Origin: Phycisphaerales bacterium
Lineage (GTDB): Bacteria; Planctomycetota; Phycisphaerae; Phycisphaerales; SM1A02
Direction of reading: 5' to 3'
NCBI GenBank assembly: GCA_020427625.1
Contig: JAGQOI010000282.1
Coordinates: forward strand, 1 to 7,193
DNA length: 7,193 nucleotides
Positions within the stretch are counted from its first letter, which is position 1, and each line of letters opens with the position of its first letter. Of this stretch, positions 6,428 through 7,193 are shown in pieces. A program made the translations under genes and the position numbers. The notes beneath the pieces are model-generated. The model saw only the letters and a program-made list of their open reading frames with translations, had not been told where the DNA came from and searched no databases.

Positions 6428-6463
6428 TGTACGGACGTCGGTCGTCCCGGGTCGCGTACAATG
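6425..6463. promoter_or_regulatory. Mirrored divergent promoters: 9-bp inverted repeat with TACAAT in each arm
   Basis: CATTGTACG (6425-6433) and CGTACAATG (6455-6463) are exact reverse complements, 21 nt apart. Each arm carries TACAAT, a TANNNT -10 box reading outwards: rightwards at 6457-6462, 6 nt before the ATG at 6469, and leftwards at 6431-6426, 7 nt before the ATG at 6418. With a usual -10-to-start distance of about 6-7 nt, both transcripts would begin at or next to the A of ATG, giving leaderless mRNAs. This matches the absence of Shine-Dalgarno sequences on either side. No TTGACA-like -35 is visible at 17 bp. The symmetric arms could also be a dimeric regulator's operator. Confidence 0.55.
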
Positions 6464-6468
6464 GCGAC

Positions 6469-7193
6469 ATGCGGATGCGGACGGCGTTCCTGTGGCTCAT
6501 GATCGGAGCGTTCGCCGCCGCGGCGGGCCTGGGGATCGTCGGCATCCTCTTCGACGACCTCGGTCGGATGGGCGAGCGGATCCTCGTGACCTCCCTGCTC
6601 ACCGGCCTGTACAGCCTGCTGTGCCTCGCGTGCGCGATCGTCATGGACCGTCGGCAGTCGGTGTCGGCGATGTGGGTCGGCATCGGCGCGTCCGTGACGG
6701 CGCTCGGGCTCTGGATGGTGCTCGTCTGGTTCGACGGCATGTCGCCGGACGACTGGATCGTGCGGCTGGGCTTCACGGCGACGGTCATCGCGATCGCCGT
6801 CCCGCATCACGGACTGCTCCGACTCCTGCGCCTCGTGGCGCCGTGGGCCGAATGGGTCCGGCGCGGCACGCTCGCCGCGGCGGCGGCGCTGACCCTGCTC
6901 GTGCTGCCGAGCATCTGGTTCGACTGGTTCGAGGCCGAGCCGATCGCGAAACTCGGCGGCGTCCTGGCGGTGCTCGGGTCGTGCGGAACGGTCGTCACGC
7001 CGGTTCTGTCGCTCATCGAGCGCATCCAGGGCCGGCATCCGGCGGTGGACCTGCCGGCTCGGATCGTCATCGATCTCACCTGCCCGCGCTGTCGCGCGGC
7101 ACAGCAGATCGAGACGGGCGCCGGCGCGTGCGGGTCGTGCGGGCTGAAGATCCGCATCGAGATCGAGGAGCCGCACTGTCCGTGCGGATACCC
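6469..7193 (+). CDS. Polytopic membrane protein with C-terminal zinc ribbon, N-terminal part (runs off the right edge)
   Basis: The frame is open from ATG 6469 to the window end (241 codons), with no stop. About six hydrophobic segments are visible, near residues 7-28, 38-59, 66-88, 95-112, 134-152 and 159-183, giving a compact multi-pass inner-membrane protein. A soluble tail then carries a zinc-ribbon pattern: CPRC (205-208) paired with CGSC (221-224), followed by CPCGY (237-241) where the sequence is cut. Planctomycete membrane proteins often end in such Cys-rich ribbons, usually completed by a further CPxCG pair that would lie outside this window. No enzymatic motif is seen and I cannot name a function. 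The gene diverges from moaA with 42 nt between outermost starts, without a Shine-Dalgarno but with TACAAT 6 nt before the ATG. A second in-frame ATG at 6475 is an alternative start. Shared regulation with moaA is possible but is no evidence of a shared pathway. Confidence 0.85.
   Translation, partial: MRMRTAFLWLMIGAFAAAAGLGIVGILFDDLGRMGERILVTSLLTGLYSLLCLACAIVMDRRQSVSAMWVGIGASVTALGLWMVLVWFDGMSPDDWIVRLGFTATVIAIAVPHHGLLRLLRLVAPWAEWVRRGTLAAAAALTLLVLPSIWFDWFEAEPIAKLGGVLAVLGSCGTVVTPVLSLIERIQGRHPAVDLPARIVIDLTCPRCRAAQQIETGAGACGSCGLKIRIEIEEPHCPCGY

Noticed and set aside
5289..6788. Minus-strand frame of 499 codons overlapping moaA
   Set aside because: It is out of frame with the complete MoaA cysteine motifs, is Arg/Pro-rich, and also runs antisense through the right-hand membrane protein gene.
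6424..7176. Minus-strand frame of 250 codons opposite the right-hand membrane protein
   Set aside because: The plus strand encodes six hydrophobic segments and ordered CxxC pairs. The antisense product is charged low-complexity sequence.

Overview
The window looks like a chromosomal segment from a high-GC planctomycete, most likely of the Phycisphaerae type. This is inferred from gene style, not from a marker gene. The signs are an exported-type beta-helix protein with a DPLF...SPCIDAG...VGAFEY tail followed by a C-terminal dockerin-like repeat, a multi-pass membrane protein ending in a zinc ribbon and CPCGY motif, a sigma factor paired with a zinc-free single-pass membrane protein, and strong GC preference at third codon positions. 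I see no tRNA, rRNA, CRISPR array, insertion sequence or phage gene.

Left block, minus strand, about 1954 down to 1. This is a tight four-gene run: an exported protein with two secretin/STN-like regions and a coiled-coil tail, an ECF-type sigma factor (20-nt gap), a single-pass membrane protein that is probably its anti-sigma factor (11-nt overlap), then the N-terminus of a lipoprotein cut by the window edge (63-nt gap). The set reads as an envelope-sensing regulatory module. That role is inferred from gene order and domains.

Middle block, plus strand, 2135-5323. After a 180-nt divergent intergenic region come a small stand-alone FliN-type SpoA protein and a 673-residue cytoplasmic GH15 glucoamylase-type enzyme with both catalytic glutamates visible. 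Immediately after the GH15 stop, in the same frame, lies the 3' part of a beta-helix/dockerin protein that has lost its signal peptide and most of its helix, so it is probably a gene remnant.

Right block, 5363-7193. moaA (GTP 3',8-cyclase, molybdenum cofactor synthesis) runs on the minus strand and is complete with both Fe-S cysteine triads and the C-terminal GG. It diverges from a polytopic membrane protein with a C-terminal zinc ribbon that runs off the right edge. The 42-nt gap between them carries a perfect 9-bp inverted repeat whose arms each hold a TACAAT box 6-7 nt before a start codon, suggesting mirrored leaderless promoters.

A similar box ([T/G]ACA[A/C]T, 6-8 nt before ATG) also precedes the sigma-factor and lipoprotein genes. 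It may be a local start-site signature of this genome. No clearly new system is visible. The most interesting points are the mirrored leaderless-type promoters, the STN/sigma/anti-sigma operon and the truncated beta-helix gene abutting the GH15 stop.
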